In this document: piece by piece, positions 1 through 11,416 of the stretch | Layout of the letters: each line of letters opens with the position of its first letter | How positions within the stretch are numbered: the stretch's first letter is position 1 | Origin: Trematomus loennbergii | Taxonomy: Eukaryota > Chordata > Actinopteri > Perciformes > Nototheniidae | NCBI GenBank assembly: GCA_012861695.1 | Contig: JAAOOA010000159.1 | Location: 376,001-440,000 of the forward strand | Length of the DNA stretch: 64,000 bases | Direction: 5' to 3' | Program-made: the position numbers and the translations under genes | Notes under the pieces: model-generated | What the model was told of the DNA's origin: nothing | Databases searched by the model: none | What the model saw: the letters and a program-made list of their open reading frames with translations, nothing else

Positions 1-66
1 CTCATTCACCAGAAGCACTGACATGTACATGGAAATTGTATAAAACTTCCCCACTTCCACTACTTA

Positions 67-552
67 CCCCTAGATTCCACCGCCGTAACGTAAGGTCAGG
101 CAGGCAGGAAGTGGAACGTTCAGAGCTATATAGACCTATATATATATATATACACACACACAAACTAATTTTGCAGACCCTATCCCTCCGTAGTCTTTCA
201 AGTAGGAGGAGAAATGCCAGCGTTCTCCTCCGGTTTACAGGCACTGTGTAAATTATATATAGAATAATTATGATGATGAATGCATTTTTTTTACCACTAA
301 AATACAGCAACACATCTTTGATTCATGTCGTTTATAACTGGAATATTACAGTTATTATTAACTTTGTCTGTACAAAGTAGCCTGTCCAGGAAATATGCCC
401 AAATCAACAAAAACTGCGAGCCGGCAGGCAAGACTCTCCGCTTCTGAAATGCTTCTGAAACGCGCCTGGTAGGGTATGACGCCGGAGGAGGCCGGACCAA
501 AACCGCGGCGCAGCCGTGACGCGACGCAGACGGACCCGGTGGAATCTAGGGG
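67..552. mobile_element. Short inverted-repeat MITE, PIF/Harbinger-like
   Basis: The ends are inverted repeats: CCCCTAGATTCCACCG at the left matches CGGTGGAATCTAGGGG at the right. Both ends are flanked by the trinucleotide TTA (64-66 and 553-555), the target duplication expected for PIF/Harbinger elements. At 486 bp with no coding capacity it must be mobilised in trans. It contains a short (TA)n(CA)n tract near 135-172. Assignment to the superfamily is inferred from the 3-bp duplication only. Confidence 0.6.
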
Positions 553-1135
553 TTAGACTATTCCTTGCACCCACCTAGCAGAAGCCCAAATGGTCCTAAC
601 CATATTGCATCATTAACGTGCACTTGTTGTTACAGCAGGATCGCAAGGACACTGGTAGCGATAGGAGGGTGTTGCACAGTTTGTGTGTTATGTTTATTTA
701 GGATCCCCAGTAGCTTTTGCTCTTGACAAAAGCTACTCTTCCTGGGGTCCGACACTTAAAACAATACAACAACAATACAACAATATTCAAGACATAAGTC
801 CTGACATCATTAACAGCAATAACAACATTATCAACAATCATCATCCACTTCCAACATCAAACTCAGCCAAGGATGAGTGCACAAGACACCCACCAGCACA
901 AAGCATGAGATAACATTCAATAAGGGGTACATGGTCATTAGTAGATGGCCCTTCAATCTCTTCTTGAAAGAGGCTCTGGACTCTATTTCAGCAAGGTAGT
1001 TTGGCAATGAGTTCCTTTATAGCTCTATAAGTCACAGAAGGTTTCAGAAGCATGACCATAAGACTAGACAAGCTACATCAGGCCATCTGCTGGCACCTAA
1101 ACCCAGGACACATCTTCTGAAATCTTCTGTTGATG
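553..1135 (-). mobile_element. LINE 3' fragment (RT C-terminal tail)
   Basis: Read on the minus strand, about 1,020-930 encodes a peptide resembling the C-terminal end of fish non-LTR retrotransposon reverse transcriptases (an NSLP...FKKRLKGHL pattern), followed by low-complexity AAC/AAT sequence. The distal part holds the widespread fish repeat with paired AGCTTTTG/CAAAAGCT arms at 711-745 (GGATCCCCAGTAGCTTTTG). No upstream RT domain is present, so this is a 5'-truncated, dead copy. The clade (Rex/CR1/L2-like) is a guess. Flanking 553-690 and 1,060-1,135 show nothing else. Confidence 0.5.
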
Positions 1136-1910
1136 AAAGAAAGAAAAGTCCGAAAGTGTTGCCATGTAAACAAACAAAATGGTGCAGACTGCGTCTATAT
1201 CGCGTCAAAACCACACCATAAATATCCCAAAATGCTATTTCTTATGGTGGAAACTTAACAAAAACGGGTTAATAATGTACCCAAATTGACACTTAACAAC
1301 ATACATCACTTTCATCAACTTAAATAGCCGGTTTACCACAAAATTGTAATAAACTGCGACACAATTCCTAGCACAGCTCACCCTCAGCAGCACTTCAGTG
1401 TGAGGGGAGAGCGGGATGGCATTCAGGAAGTAGACAAAGATGTGCAAGGGGAAAGTGTTCCCACTGGAAACATCACTCAAAAATATTAAAGGAAACAATG
1501 TCATAAAGATAACATTCACAACCTATTGTAAATCATCCTTTATAAACTAATAATTATTTATACACATGTTTAACTCCGTTACACATAGAAACGCCACTGC
1601 ATAGCAAGCTTTGTATTATGAACGTAGACCCACCAATACTTGAACTAGGGAATAATATATACACTTACATTATCATGGACGCACACGCATGTCCACAATT
1701 AAATAAGAGAAAGAGACGAGCATGACCAAGGGATGTATGTTGCTAAGTGTCAATTTGGGTACAATATTAACCCGTTTTTGTTCAGTTTCCACCATAAGAA
1801 ATAGCATTTTGGATGATATTAATGGTGTGGTTTTGGCGCGAAATAGACGCGGTCTGCACCATTTTGTTTGTTTACATGGCAACACTTTCTGACTTTTCTT
1901 TCTTTTCTTT
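1136..1910. mobile_element. Foldback element with ~170-bp terminal inverted repeats
   Basis: The segment 1,136-1,310 (from GAAAGAAAAGTCCGAAAG) recurs inverted and about 90% alike at 1,724-1,910 (ending CTTTCTGACTTTTCTTTC). Both arms contain the same stretch: fragments of TTGCCATGTAAACAAACAAA and AACGGGTTAATA. The ~410-bp centre has no recognisable gene. This is the architecture of a non-autonomous foldback or MITE DNA transposon. I could not define a target duplication, so the superfamily stays open. Confidence 0.65.
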
Positions 1911-2590
1911 TTGTAAAGATGTGCAACGCGGATGTAAAGGACATTTTATGTTTGTTCTCAGGTTTGTTTGTGTTTGTATTTTGTGTGATTATTTAAAAAT
2001 AAGATTTTTGGGTCATTTCATAATTTCTCTAATTGTATAAATAAGCTAGTATGTATATATATATATATATATACTAGTGACACTGAAGTGAGCACTGCTG
2101 AGGATGTGCATCGCGGATGTTCAGGACATTTTGTGTTTGTTCTCAGATGAAATGCCAGAAAACACACTCAGATGCTTTACTGTTTCCTGATCGATAACGA
2201 GTCACTTACGGCTTTGACCCGTTACATATGTACAAAAGTGGTGGCGCACAAACAACTTGGATGTTTATATATAAATATATGACATAAAATGAACTTACTA
2301 AAGCTGCAGTAGATAGTGAACTTCATTAATTTTCTTTCCGTTTTACTGATTTGAATCGCTATACGCTGCTCTCTCTCGTCTCCTCTTCAAAACTACACTT
2401 TTCGCGGCACACATACTTACAGCCAATCAGCTCTCTGAATTATGAGATGACGTTTTGGTGGGGTTTCCAGCATCACTTGTGATTATTCTTTTGCCGTACA
2501 CATTGAATAGAAAAAGACTTGTAGTTTTTACAGTACACGTTAATTCCTACAGCAGAGAGAGGGGCTTGCCCCACATCGCTCAACACGGCT
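1911..2590. other. Unassigned stretch with a short direct repeat and a (TA)n tract
   Basis: A ~45-bp sequence at 1,918-1,962 (GGATGTAAAGGACATTTTATG...) recurs at 2,104-2,147 (GGATGTTCAGGACATTTTGTG...), both ending in TTGTTCTCAG. A (TA)12-like tract lies at about 2,048-2,073 between them. The rest, to 2,590, contains no gene or transposon end that I recognise. Confidence 0.4.
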
Positions 2591-3073
2591 CAATAGAAAC
2601 ACTGTGGCGCATAAAAAAAGGGAATGCATTGCTTTATCAGAAGGGAAGCAAAGTGGCCATAAAACAGCTGGTAAAAACACCACAAACCTGACCAGATACT
2701 CTGCAAAGCTGCATTCTTAATCATTCAACCTGTGTTTTTCATCAAATAAGGATAAGATATAATCTTATTGTGAAATAAGTTTGACTAAAATGACAAATTA
2801 TTGGTTTTGGCTAGACTAGTTTGACTGAAATGTTCTATATAATCTGATGACTAAAAAAGACTCAAATGTCAACAGTTTTCATTGACTGCTTTTTGCAGAC
2901 TAAAATTGTTAGTTTTCTTTGGCTAAAATAAGACTCAGACTTTTAGTCGACTAAAACTTGACTAAATAAAAAACAGGATGAAGGTGACTAAATATGACTA
3001 AAACTAACAAGGACATTTGACACAGGACTAAGACCAAGACTCAATAAAAAAATAGCTGACTAAATGAACACTA
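2590..3073. mobile_element. Truncated copy of the ACTAAA-rich hAT family seen at 7,094-9,186
   Basis: From about 2,610 to 3,070 this matches 8,258-8,660 closely, including the AGAAGGGAAGCAAWGTGGCC motif, TCATTCAACCTGTGTTTTTC and the GACTAAAA-rich terminal region. The right end reads AAAAAAATAGCTGAC...AACACTA as in the complete element. The left part and left terminal repeat are missing. It abuts the LINE that begins near 3,074. Confidence 0.6.
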
Positions 3074-3146
3074 GTTCCTGGTGGGGTCTCGCATGGCAAA
3101 TTGGTCTCAGGCAAGGGGCCAGACTAAGATTGGTTCAAAGAGGTGG

Positions 3147-3299
3147 AGCGTTACCAGTTGGATCTGGTGGGGAGGTGGGGCGTTACCAGTTGGATCTGGT
3201 GGATTGTTACCAGTTGGATCTGGTGGAGTGTTACCAGTTGGATCTGGTGGATTGTTACCAGTTGGATCTGGTGGAGCGTTACCAGTTGGATCTGGTGGG
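3147..3299 (+). repeat. 24-bp minisatellite (~6 copies)
   Basis: Six head-to-tail copies of a 24-bp unit around GTTACCAGTTGGATCTGGTG. The unit length is a multiple of three, so all forward frames remain open through it and it inflates the apparent reading frame of the LINE fragment that follows. It lies immediately 5' of recognisable endonuclease sequence. Confidence 0.85.
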
Positions 3300-3663
3300 G
3301 CTCACCTCTATGCACAGAGGCTCTGGAACCTTACTTCTGGATAGGGGTTGGACTCTATTCTTCTCCGGAGTTGCCCAAGGTGTGAGGCGCCGGGCGGGTG
3401 TGGGGACACTCACAAGCCCCCGGTTGGGTGCTACTTTGTTGGAGTTTACCCCAGTGGACGAGAGGGTCGCCTCCCTACACCTGCGGGTCATCGGGGGGGA
3501 AACTCTGACTGTTGTGTGTGCTTATGCACCAAACAGCAGTTCAGAGTATACAGCCTTCTTGGAGACCCTGAAAAGCGTCCTGTATGGGGCTCCTGAAGGG
3601 GACTCCTTAGTCTTGCTGGGAGACTTCAACGCACATGTGGGCAATAATGGGGACACTTGGAGG
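3300..3663 (+). pseudogene. LINE endonuclease domain, 5' part (interrupted)
   Basis: This encodes part of an apurinic-type (EEP) endonuclease from a fish non-LTR retrotransposon. Visible motifs are the [12 protein letters not shown] and [14 protein letters not shown] strands and the catalytic [10 protein letters not shown] segment. The protein stops because a hAT transposon (3,664-9,424) is inserted; the same frame resumes at 9,425 with the next residues of the domain. The upstream ORF1 region is missing. The first 80 codons of the open frame are translated minisatellite, not real protein. I place it among APE-type LINEs without a firm clade. Confidence 0.75.
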
Positions 3664-4051
3664 TAGGCCTGTCACGAAAATTAATTTTGTTGGACGATAC
3701 ATTTTCCAGGAAATTATTGCGATAAACGATAATATTGTCGGCACCGTTGTAAGACCATTTTAGACCACTGACATAATAATTGTAATAATAATTCAAGTAC
3801 ATCCTTTCAAACAGAACTTTGGATTGAACATTCAACATTGCAAATGAAATGCGAAATAATATTTAAATATATAAATTATATATAATGAATAAAACAAATA
3901 CAATTAATGATAACAAATAAATTAAATAAATCACACACAACCAAATCAATACATTAAATAGACTCAGGCTGGAAAACAGAGCTCTCTCTGTGGCCAAAAC
4001 ACGCAATTGCATTTGTGAAAATGCAGTAGTAAAAAATAAATAAAGTAACAG

Positions 4052-4084
<33 letters not shown>

Positions 4085-4289
4085 ATAAATAAATAAATAG
4101 AGCACACATTGTCTCAAATTCTAAAAGACCTCCTTAAAACAACAGTCAAGTGTACAGTCCACTGTCCATACACTGACCCAGATGCCTCAACAGGCCATAT
4201 CCAAATCTGTATTTCAAAGATTTCGAGCAAGGAACACCAACATGTTTGCCTCGTGGGGCTTAAGGCAGGATCTCTCTGGGGTAGCAATA

Positions 4290-6720
4290 GCCGCGTTCAC
4301 ACCGGAGTACTTTTCACCGTACTTTTCGCGTTTAGTTCCGTTAGTACCCCTTATGTCGCGTTCACACCAAAAATCGTACTTAATCTCGGGAACTTTTACC
4401 CCCATTTTTAGAGCCCGCTGAGAGATCGTACTTTCCTGTGGGTGAAAAGTGCCCCAGTGCTGATTGGCTGGGCGAATTGCAAACCACGCCCCGTACAACT
4501 GTGAAAATGTTTTGTAGAGCCGCCATTGTTTTCCTCGCTACAAAAACCCAACACACCGACGGAGTTGTTTTTGAAATAATGCTACTGAAGCCAGTTCAGT
4601 AGCTTTCACTCGACCTGGGAATCGTGCACAGCCCCACGGCACACCGCCTAAAAATAAAGAAACTCAGGCAGGACTACAAACGGCGGATTCAGTGGCCAAC
4701 GATGACGACCACGACGAAGGTAAAATCAACTACATGCACTGGGGTTTTAATCTGCACAATAATGGTCTCAGATGTACTTTTATTTGCTCAGTAGATCAAG
4801 CTAGCCATGCTAGGCTGAATAGGCTAACACCGGCCCCGAGCTAGCTACATCTAGCTAGCTAGATATTCTCGGCCGCTATGAAAAAGTTTTGACTTGTGAA
4901 TAACTGTGCAGTGTTTCTGTAATTTGCTTCACTAACTCATGGCACTAATCGTCTGTTTCAGGCGAGGATGGACAACTCTCGGGATTGGAAACAAGCGAGC
5001 TTTGCATTCTAGATCACAGCGCTTGCTCCCCCTTACCAGCAACCAAACGCAAAGGTACACACACTGTAACTTTGTCTTGAAAGAATGTTACGCATGGAAC
5101 TGATGTTCACAATCATGTTTATTTCCTTCTTGATACAATTATGAAACAGCGTGAAAACGTATTCGCCTAGACCGGCATTTACAAATGTTCGCGCCTTTTT
5201 ACTCTCTCACAAACATTGTAAACATCCGGGCTAGAGGTCACATGACTTCCGGTACGAAAACTTGCCTCAACAACATTAAACAAAGTTCAAGCATACATGA
5301 AGCACTCTTCAAAAAGGAACAATCCTCCGTGTTTGAACCTCTTAAATCGCTGCATAGCCGATTTATTTGGACTGGATTATCCCAGAGCGGACACGGGATG
5401 TGAATTTCTTTGACACCGCCCAGGCGTTGGAGGACCGGCGTGCCGTGGTGAAAGAGTTGATGCACGGAGATCAGATGGTGCTGTTCACCAAGGCCCAGGA
5501 AACGGAGGACAAGATGCTCACCAGTTCATTTTATATTATTGTTATTACTGTTATTATAGAGTCTTGATACAACTGACACTTTATGTTATATGATAATGTT
5601 AATTTACATGTACAACTTCTATTTTATTTACATTAAAATGTGAACTTCTATTTACTGTTAAACAGATCCTGTAGCTTGCTTATTTCTCCTGACACTTTAT
5701 CTTTAGTGACCGTAGCATCCTATACATCACATGTAAGTGATTATTCTGATACCATCATGTTTCATCGGTTATAAACTGGCAAAGCTTTATTTGTCATTTA
5801 TTTATCATCAATGTTGCAACCTTGTGGAGGAATGGCAGGGGCACATACACAAATATGATAATTTATATCATTTTAAATATTATTTGACCTAAAACTAAAT
5901 GTTTTTATGATTGTCCTCTGAGGAGGACATGGGGATTTGCAAACCTTTAATTCCCCCCCCCCATTTTGTAATGTTGCCTGTCTTGACTGGAAAATAAAAG
6001 AGAAACAAAAGCACTGTACAAAAGATCAGCTTTATTGTCAAAATGTTTACAATGTACAATTTACACGCTGTTCAGATGCCTCATAAAGCTGGGTCGCCGG
6101 TAAGGCAGTCCATTCGTCCCTGTACTCATCATTACTTTCACAAAGGTTATGTAATATGCAACATGCTGCCACCTGGAATGTGATCTTGTCCATCTTGCAG
6201 TCGTTTCTTTTCATCAAGCACCTGCCCTTCAGTCTGCCAAAAGCGTTCTCCACCACCACACGTGCTCGGCTTGTTTTGTGATTGTACGCAAGTTGCTCAG
6301 GCTGCATTAACTCAGTTACAAAGCTGTATAACATGAGGACAAACAGCACAACTTCAGTCGACTCCATCTCCATCATGTCTGAGGTCGGAAGGTAAACAAC
6401 AGACGCCTAATGTACAGCGAGTGGGTGGGCGTCGCAGTATACGCGGGAAGTTTTTCTTCTTCTTCTTGTCTTGTTTTGCAGCGGATTGCAAACAACTTTA
6501 AGGTGCTTACCACCACCTACTGTACTGTGAAGTGGTTTGTGGCCTGCCAGTAAAGTCAAAGCAGAAGAAGAAGTGACGTCAGCGGCTCATTTGCGTAATC
6601 TTCCCTCAGGGAAAAGTACTCCGGTGTGAACGCGATCTGTACTAAGTGCCCTGGGGTTAAAAGCGCCGGGGCTCTTAGTGCCGGAACTAAGTACAGGAAA
6701 GTACTTGGTGTGAACGCGGC
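4290..6720 (-). mobile_element. PIF/Harbinger transposon (decayed)
   Basis: Ends are inverted repeats GCCGCGTTCACACC (left) and GGTGTGAACGCGGC (right); subterminal copies of CGCGTTCACACC also occur at 4,364 and near 6,620. It carries the C-terminal part of a Harbinger transposase on the minus strand (6,047-6,376). A second, plus-strand fragment near 5,390-5,530 parallels the Myb/MADF-like second ORF seen in the copy at 25.1 kb. Target duplication is not clear (TA at both edges). A second copy of the family is at 24.3-26.87 kb. Stretches between the coding remnants are non-coding transposon sequence. Confidence 0.8.
6047..6376 (-). pseudogene. Harbinger DDE transposase, C-terminal fragment
   Basis: 109 codons. 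The segment HKTSRARVVVENAFGRLKGR followed by DKITFQVAACCILHNLCE is the conserved end of the DDE_Tnp_4 nuclease of Harbinger transposases, including the final catalytic glutamate region (VVVENAFGRLKGR). The first two catalytic aspartates and the whole N-terminus are absent from any frame upstream on this strand. The open frame begins with about 25 unrelated residues. It therefore cannot be active. Confidence 0.8.
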
Positions 6721-7371
6721 TAAAGTTGCAAGCTGTGCTGAACATTCTCTCTGAGGTGGTGCTTGTTGCGTTTGTATTTGCATTGTCGGGCAAATGCATC
6801 TTTGATTGCAAACTGTCAGGAAGGTGGGGGCTCTCTATCTCCAGCTGCCGTGTTTGCTCCCAGCTGGGAGAATGGGGTGGTTGTGTTTCAGGTGCAGTTG
6901 AAGGTTGGTCCTATTGCTAGCTTTTCTGGCTACCTTTTTAAAACAAATGCGACACACCGCCCGGTAGGTTCGCCTTGTTGATTTGGCTTAAATCCAAAAT
7001 ATTCCCACACCAGAGATGTGGAGTTAGGTTTTGCAACCAATTTCATTTAACTTCAAATTCCCCTCGAGTAAGTCACACGTTGTCTCCTGCTTGTAGTGTT
7101 AATTTCGTTGACTAAAACTATGACGAATATGTTCGTCAACGACCTTTTTTTCCATGACTAAAACGAGACGATGACGAGACGATGACGAGACGGCACCAAC
7201 GGCAGTAAACAATAACTGTAACGAAATCAACATGCAATATCGTTGACGAAAAGTGACGAGACGAAAATGTAGTTTACTAAATAAAAACTATACCAAAATC
7301 TCTCTTTACTTTCATTGACGAAAAATGAGGAGACGAAATATTATCAAAGATAACGTTACATCTCCGATAGC

Positions 7372-7860
7372 CAGTGGCGGCTCCAGGGTATTTTTGTTGG
7401 GTAATCTATGGTAGGGCTAACCCATACAGTGGTGGGGCTCAAGTCAGTATTTGCAATGTAATTACATACACGCTCCCCCCGACAGAACCGTGGGGTCTTA
7501 TTTCATTACGTGTTGATTTCTATCAACACGTAATGTTGTATCGATGTATATAGAGATGTACTACAGCAAAAGTATTCTCCGTCGGGACTTCCTGCAACAA
7601 CACCACGCCATTATCGTGATTCTGATTGGCCAGAAGACATTATCAAAGGTGTTTTATTGAGAAGACGATCACTACGTGACAAAAGTTTTGCTGCTGAAAT
7701 CAATCTTACTAACTGCTGTCTGTGCAATTTACTCCGCGCGAGTTGGCGGACTTTATTTTGCTTACTTTAACATCATTTTTCATGGTGGGGCTAAGGTGGG
7801 GCTAAGCCATTTCTTGGTATGGCTGTAGCCTACCCCAGCCATACCCTGGCGCCGCCACTG
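7372..7860. mobile_element. 489-bp non-autonomous hAT
   Basis: It begins CAGTGGCGGCTCCAGGGTAT and ends ATACCCTGGCGCCGCCACTG, a clear imperfect terminal inverted repeat. Flanking 8-mers are CCGATAGC (7,364-7,371) and CCGATAGT (7,861-7,868), a hAT-type duplication with one difference. Repeated TGGTGGGGCT motifs lie near both ends. No coding capacity. Confidence 0.85.
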
Positions 7861-8671
7861 CCGATAGTCAGTTTTTCTCCCAGCAGTTGAATTTCCGGTG
7901 CTGCGGCTGGGCAGCAGCTGTGTGTGCTGTGGCACGGCGGTACATTTGAATTACACCGGGCCAGCGGCACACTGTGAACTGTCAGGAAGACTCGGGTCTA
8001 ACTCAACTTATTTAACAGAAAATAAAATGGCAACAACAGGGCTTGGGAGCAGTGGTCCCGTTAACTGAATACCCCCGTCAGCGCGAGTGAGTGACGAGTT
8101 GTGTACAGACTCGACGGAGTTGTGTACAGACTTGACGGGTAATAATGGATTATGACGGAAATGTTACGATCCTGTCCGTCAAAATGACTGACAACGAAAC
8201 GCCACCACTGCTTGGGAGAAAGAAACAATGTGATATTTGGGCCCATTTTCGCTACATTGAGGCGGAGAAAAAAAGCGAATGCATTGTTTTATCAGAAGGG
8301 AAGCAATGTGGCCATAACACAGGTGGTAAAAACAACACAAACCTGACCAGATAGGAGTACTCTGCATTCTTAATCATTCAACCTGTGTTTTTCATCAAAT
8401 AAGGACAAGATATAATCTTATTGTGAAATAAGTTTGACTAAAATGACAAATTATTGGTTTTGGCTAGACTAGTTTGACTGAAATAAGACTAAAATGCTCA
8501 GACTTTTAGTCGACTAAATCTTGACTAAAATAGTTACTGTTTTCTTTGATTAAAATAAGACTAAAATGCTCAGACTTTTAGTCGACTAAAACTTGACTAA
8601 ACAAAAACAGGATGAAGGTGACTAAATATGACTAAAACTAAAAAGGAAATTTAACACAGGACTATGACTAA

Positions 8672-9146
8672 TATAGTGGCATCCAAGGTTTCCTTTTGCC
8701 TCTATAGAGCGGGGTTGACGACACGCAATCCAAAGCAATAAGCAGCCGAAGGTTTTCAGTCAAAAAATGTAATTTATTAACAAAAAAGTATTGACTTAAA
8801 TAGTCTCAAAATAACAAATATAACTCAATATTTCGGCGATATACTTTCCTATATAAACTATACTTTGCAGTCCAATTTGCAACACTAATTTCTGTTTACA
8901 ATTTGCGGTCGAAAAACTGTTCCGCTCCCCGTCTCATCAGGTCTCAGAGCACCGCGGCTGTCCTCAATTACCTCACTTAAATAAACACCGGAAGGTACAA
9001 GGAAACAGATCATATTTACGATTTAAAATAAACAATCATTTCATCAAAAGATATTCACCATGGCAATATAAATCATTTTACATCATTAATTCATTTATCA
9101 AATTATGAATCTAAATAATAACGTTGACTTCATTGTGGCTCTAACA
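8672..9146. mobile_element. Solo LTR, BEL/Pao-like
   Basis: A 475-bp block starting TATAGTGGC and ending GGCTCTAACA, flanked by the 5-bp duplication ACTAA (8,667-8,671; 9,147-9,151). The end GGCTCTAACA and the TGTTCCG...CCCCG region resemble the LTRs of the BEL/Pao element at 39.0-43.9 kb, although the sequences differ otherwise. The first dinucleotide TA instead of TG suggests decay. No internal region remains, implying LTR-LTR recombination. Confidence 0.7.
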
Positions 9147-9424
9147 ACTAAAACTAAATAAAAAAATAGCTGACAAATTAACACTACCTGCTTGTCTCTA
9201 TATTATTCATTTGGCTGCTACACTGCTGCACACGGAGGGTCCTGACCTGGCTGTGTGTGAGCCCCGCCCCTCACAGCGTGCCTGGCCGGCAGCCACAGCG
9301 CGCCTGGCTAAAATGCTGGTCACATCCTTATGTAAACAAACGGCAATTTATCGAGGTCAGAAAAGTTATCGAGTTCATTTTCATTTATCGTACGATAAGT
9401 CAATTGCTTATCGCGACAGACCTA

Positions 9425-10090
9425 CTTGGAGGGGCATTATTGGGAGGAACGGCCCCCCTGATCTGAACCGGAGTGGTGGTTTGTTACTGGACTTCTGTGC
9501 TAGTCATGGTTTGGCCATAACAAACACCATGTTCGAACATAAGGATGCTCATAAGTGTACGTGGTACCAGAGCACCCTAGGTAGAAGGTCCATGATCAAT
9601 TTTGTTATCGTATCATCGGACCGCAGCCTCAGCCGTGGCCGAGGCAAAGCAGCGGGAGTGGGAGAAGTTCGGAGAAGCCATGGAGAAGGACTTTCGGGCG
9701 GCATCAATGTTGTTCTGGAAAACTGTCCGACACCTCAGGAGGGGAAGCAGGGAACCATCCAAGCTGTGTACAGTAAGGATGGGACGCTGTTGACCTCAAC
9801 TGATGTTAGGGCGGTGGAAGGAACACTTTGAGGAACTCCTGAACACGACAACTCCACCCTCTATGGTAGAGGCAGAGCTGGAGGATGAGGGGGATTAACA
9901 CCAATCTCCCAGGGGAGGTCACTGAGGTAGTCAAACGACTCTACAGTGGCAAAGCCCCGGGGGTGGATGAGATCGTTTCAGAAATGCTGAAGGCTCTGGG
10001 TGTTGAAGGACTGTTATGGTTGACACGACTCATCAACATTGCGTGGAAGTCGGAAACAGTACTGAAAGAGTGGTAGACCGGGGTGGTGGT
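9425..10090 (+). pseudogene. LINE endonuclease end, linker and start of RT (resumed)
   Basis: This continues the LINE broken at 3,663: the frame resumes with [35 protein letters not shown] and [14 protein letters not shown], the C-terminal half of the endonuclease. Near 9,620 the sequence jumps by deletion and frame change to the linker ([20 protein letters not shown], 9,602-9,793). A third frame gives GKAPGVDEI...WLTRLINIAWKSETV (9,885-10,076), the first RT motifs. The RT fingers, palm and the aspartate pair are absent, so this is a dead, internally deleted copy. Confidence 0.75.
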
Positions 10091-10604
10091 TCATCTAAAT
10101 CTACATGTCTTGATGACTTTTAAGAACATATCAAGAAAGTATCCAATACCGTTAAATTCAACTTGCAACATTTTAAACAAATTAGACCTTTCTTAACTGT
10201 CAATTTTGCAAAGTCATACCTCCACTGTATGATTTTATCCCACATTGAATACTGTTTTACAAACTGGTCGTTTGCTTGTGCCACAAACCTGAAACCCATA
10301 GAACAGCTGTACAAGAGAGCTATCAAGGTTTTTGACAGAAAGCCAAATTCATACCACCACTGTGCCATACTTGATAAACACAATTTCTTGAGTTTTGACC
10401 ATTTTAAGTCTTTTAAAGACCCTTAGGGGAATTCATCCACAGAAAACACACTGGACGCTGCACTAGGTCAGAAACCAGAGGAGACTGTGAAGTCCACCGT
10501 AGACGGACCACTTTTAGACAAAATGTACTCTCCGTTAAAGGCAACTCATTCTGGAATAGCCTCCCAACTGAGATACGGGATTGTCCCACTCTCAATAGTT
10601 TTAA
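10091..10604 (+). pseudogene. Second LINE: RT C-terminal region
   Basis: A different LINE begins here without its 5' part. 10,163-10,426 encodes the post-RT thumb/tail region (LQHFKQIRPFLT, SHIEYCFTNWSFA, LYKRAIKVFDRKPNSYHHC). A frame change leads to NSFWNSLPTEIRDCPTLNSFN at about 10,540-10,603, the classical end of fish LINE proteins. The reading frame is then cut by a TTAA-flanked transposon (10,605-11,416) and resumes at 11,421. Confidence 0.75.
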
Positions 10605-11416
10605 CCTGTTAAGCCCTGAGCCTGTTTTTCAGGTCTCAGGCTCGAAAATGACATTCCCAGAACAAATAACCATATCTTCCCTTCTAAAAGGTTAAATTAA
10701 TAATCTTTTTTCTCAAAGTAATGATAAACCTGTGAGTTGGATGTAGAAAAGTCAGAATCAATATAGATGTTTTTTATTTTAAAGAAAATTCAGATTTTGC
10801 TTCGCGCATGTAATTTTGCATCAGAGTGAACCAATCTCTAGCTTTGACATCTGGAAACGGAAAAGCAGTTTTAAGCTTATGGATTATCAGAAATCATTTC
10901 AAAGGGACAAAGACACATTAGATTAACCTATGGATTAACTTCAGCAGCGTTGTTATCGTTTTAATGCCATTGAAGACCACTTTGGAGAGACGACAGAGCC
11001 AAGGTAAAAATGTTAGCATTTTTAGCTACCTAGCGTCACCTGTTTTGATGTCCGTTTTTGCTTATAACGTCGCCATTTTGTATAATTCAGTGATAATGTG
11101 GCTGTCGTGATTCTGTGTCATCTCACGATGTGAAACGATGTCATGGATGTAGAGAAGAGATAAATAATAAGGTTTTGTGAGTGATTTTCGGTGCAGTAAG
11201 GTGTTAGCATTTTTCGCTCGTTGCTAATTCAGAGGCTCAGTGTTAGCATTGTGGGTTTTCTTTTGAAAAAAAAAAAAAAAGATCAGTTAGATGAGTTTCT
11301 TCCCGTTACATGGATATAAAACATTCATAGTTTATTAAATGAACATGCCCTCAGACACTGTTTCCTGCAAGATGTTGCGGCAGTGCCCCGGTACCGGGTC
11401 TCTCGGGCTTAACAGG
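10605..11416. mobile_element. piggyBac-type non-autonomous element (family A)
   Basis: Ends CCTGTTAAGCCC and GGGCTTAACAGG are inverted repeats, directly flanked by TTAA on both sides (10,601-10,604; 11,417-11,420), the signature of piggyBac target choice. It is 812 bp without coding sequence and has an A15 run near 11,266. A longer member with the same termini and subterminal motif (GCCTGTTTTTCAGGTCTCAG) forms the outer shell of the nested block at 44,487-50,722. Confidence 0.85.

Larger units (their letters stand above)
7094..9186. mobile_element. hAT element with ACTAAA-rich ends, itself carrying two insertions
   Basis: Termini TAGTGTTAATTT (left) and AAATTAACACTA (right) are inverted repeats. 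The 8-bp duplication CCTGCTTG occurs at 7,086-7,093 and 9,187-9,194. Internal sequence is rich in GACTAAAA/GACGAAA repeats, typical of a common fish non-autonomous hAT. It has been entered by a smaller hAT (7,372-7,860) and by an LTR element now reduced to a solo LTR (8,672-9,146). No transposase is visible. Confidence 0.85.
3664..9424. mobile_element. Composite hAT element (host of nested insertions)
   Basis: The termini are TAGGCCTGTCACGA at the left and the matching TCGCGACAGACCTA at the right. The 8-bp target duplication CTTGGAGG is present at 3,656-3,663 and 9,425-9,432, diagnostic of a hAT insertion, here into the LINE endonuclease. The element's own sequence is short: a 255-bp relative lies at 49,539-49,793. 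Most of its 5.76 kb is later insertions: a Harbinger element (4,290-6,720) and a second hAT (7,094-9,186). It has a (TA)n tract at about 4,052-4,088. No hAT transposase was recognised. Confidence 0.85.

Noticed and set aside
63..251. 71-codon ORF at the start of the window
   Set aside because: It lies within the inverted-repeat MITE and includes a (TA)n(CA)n tract.
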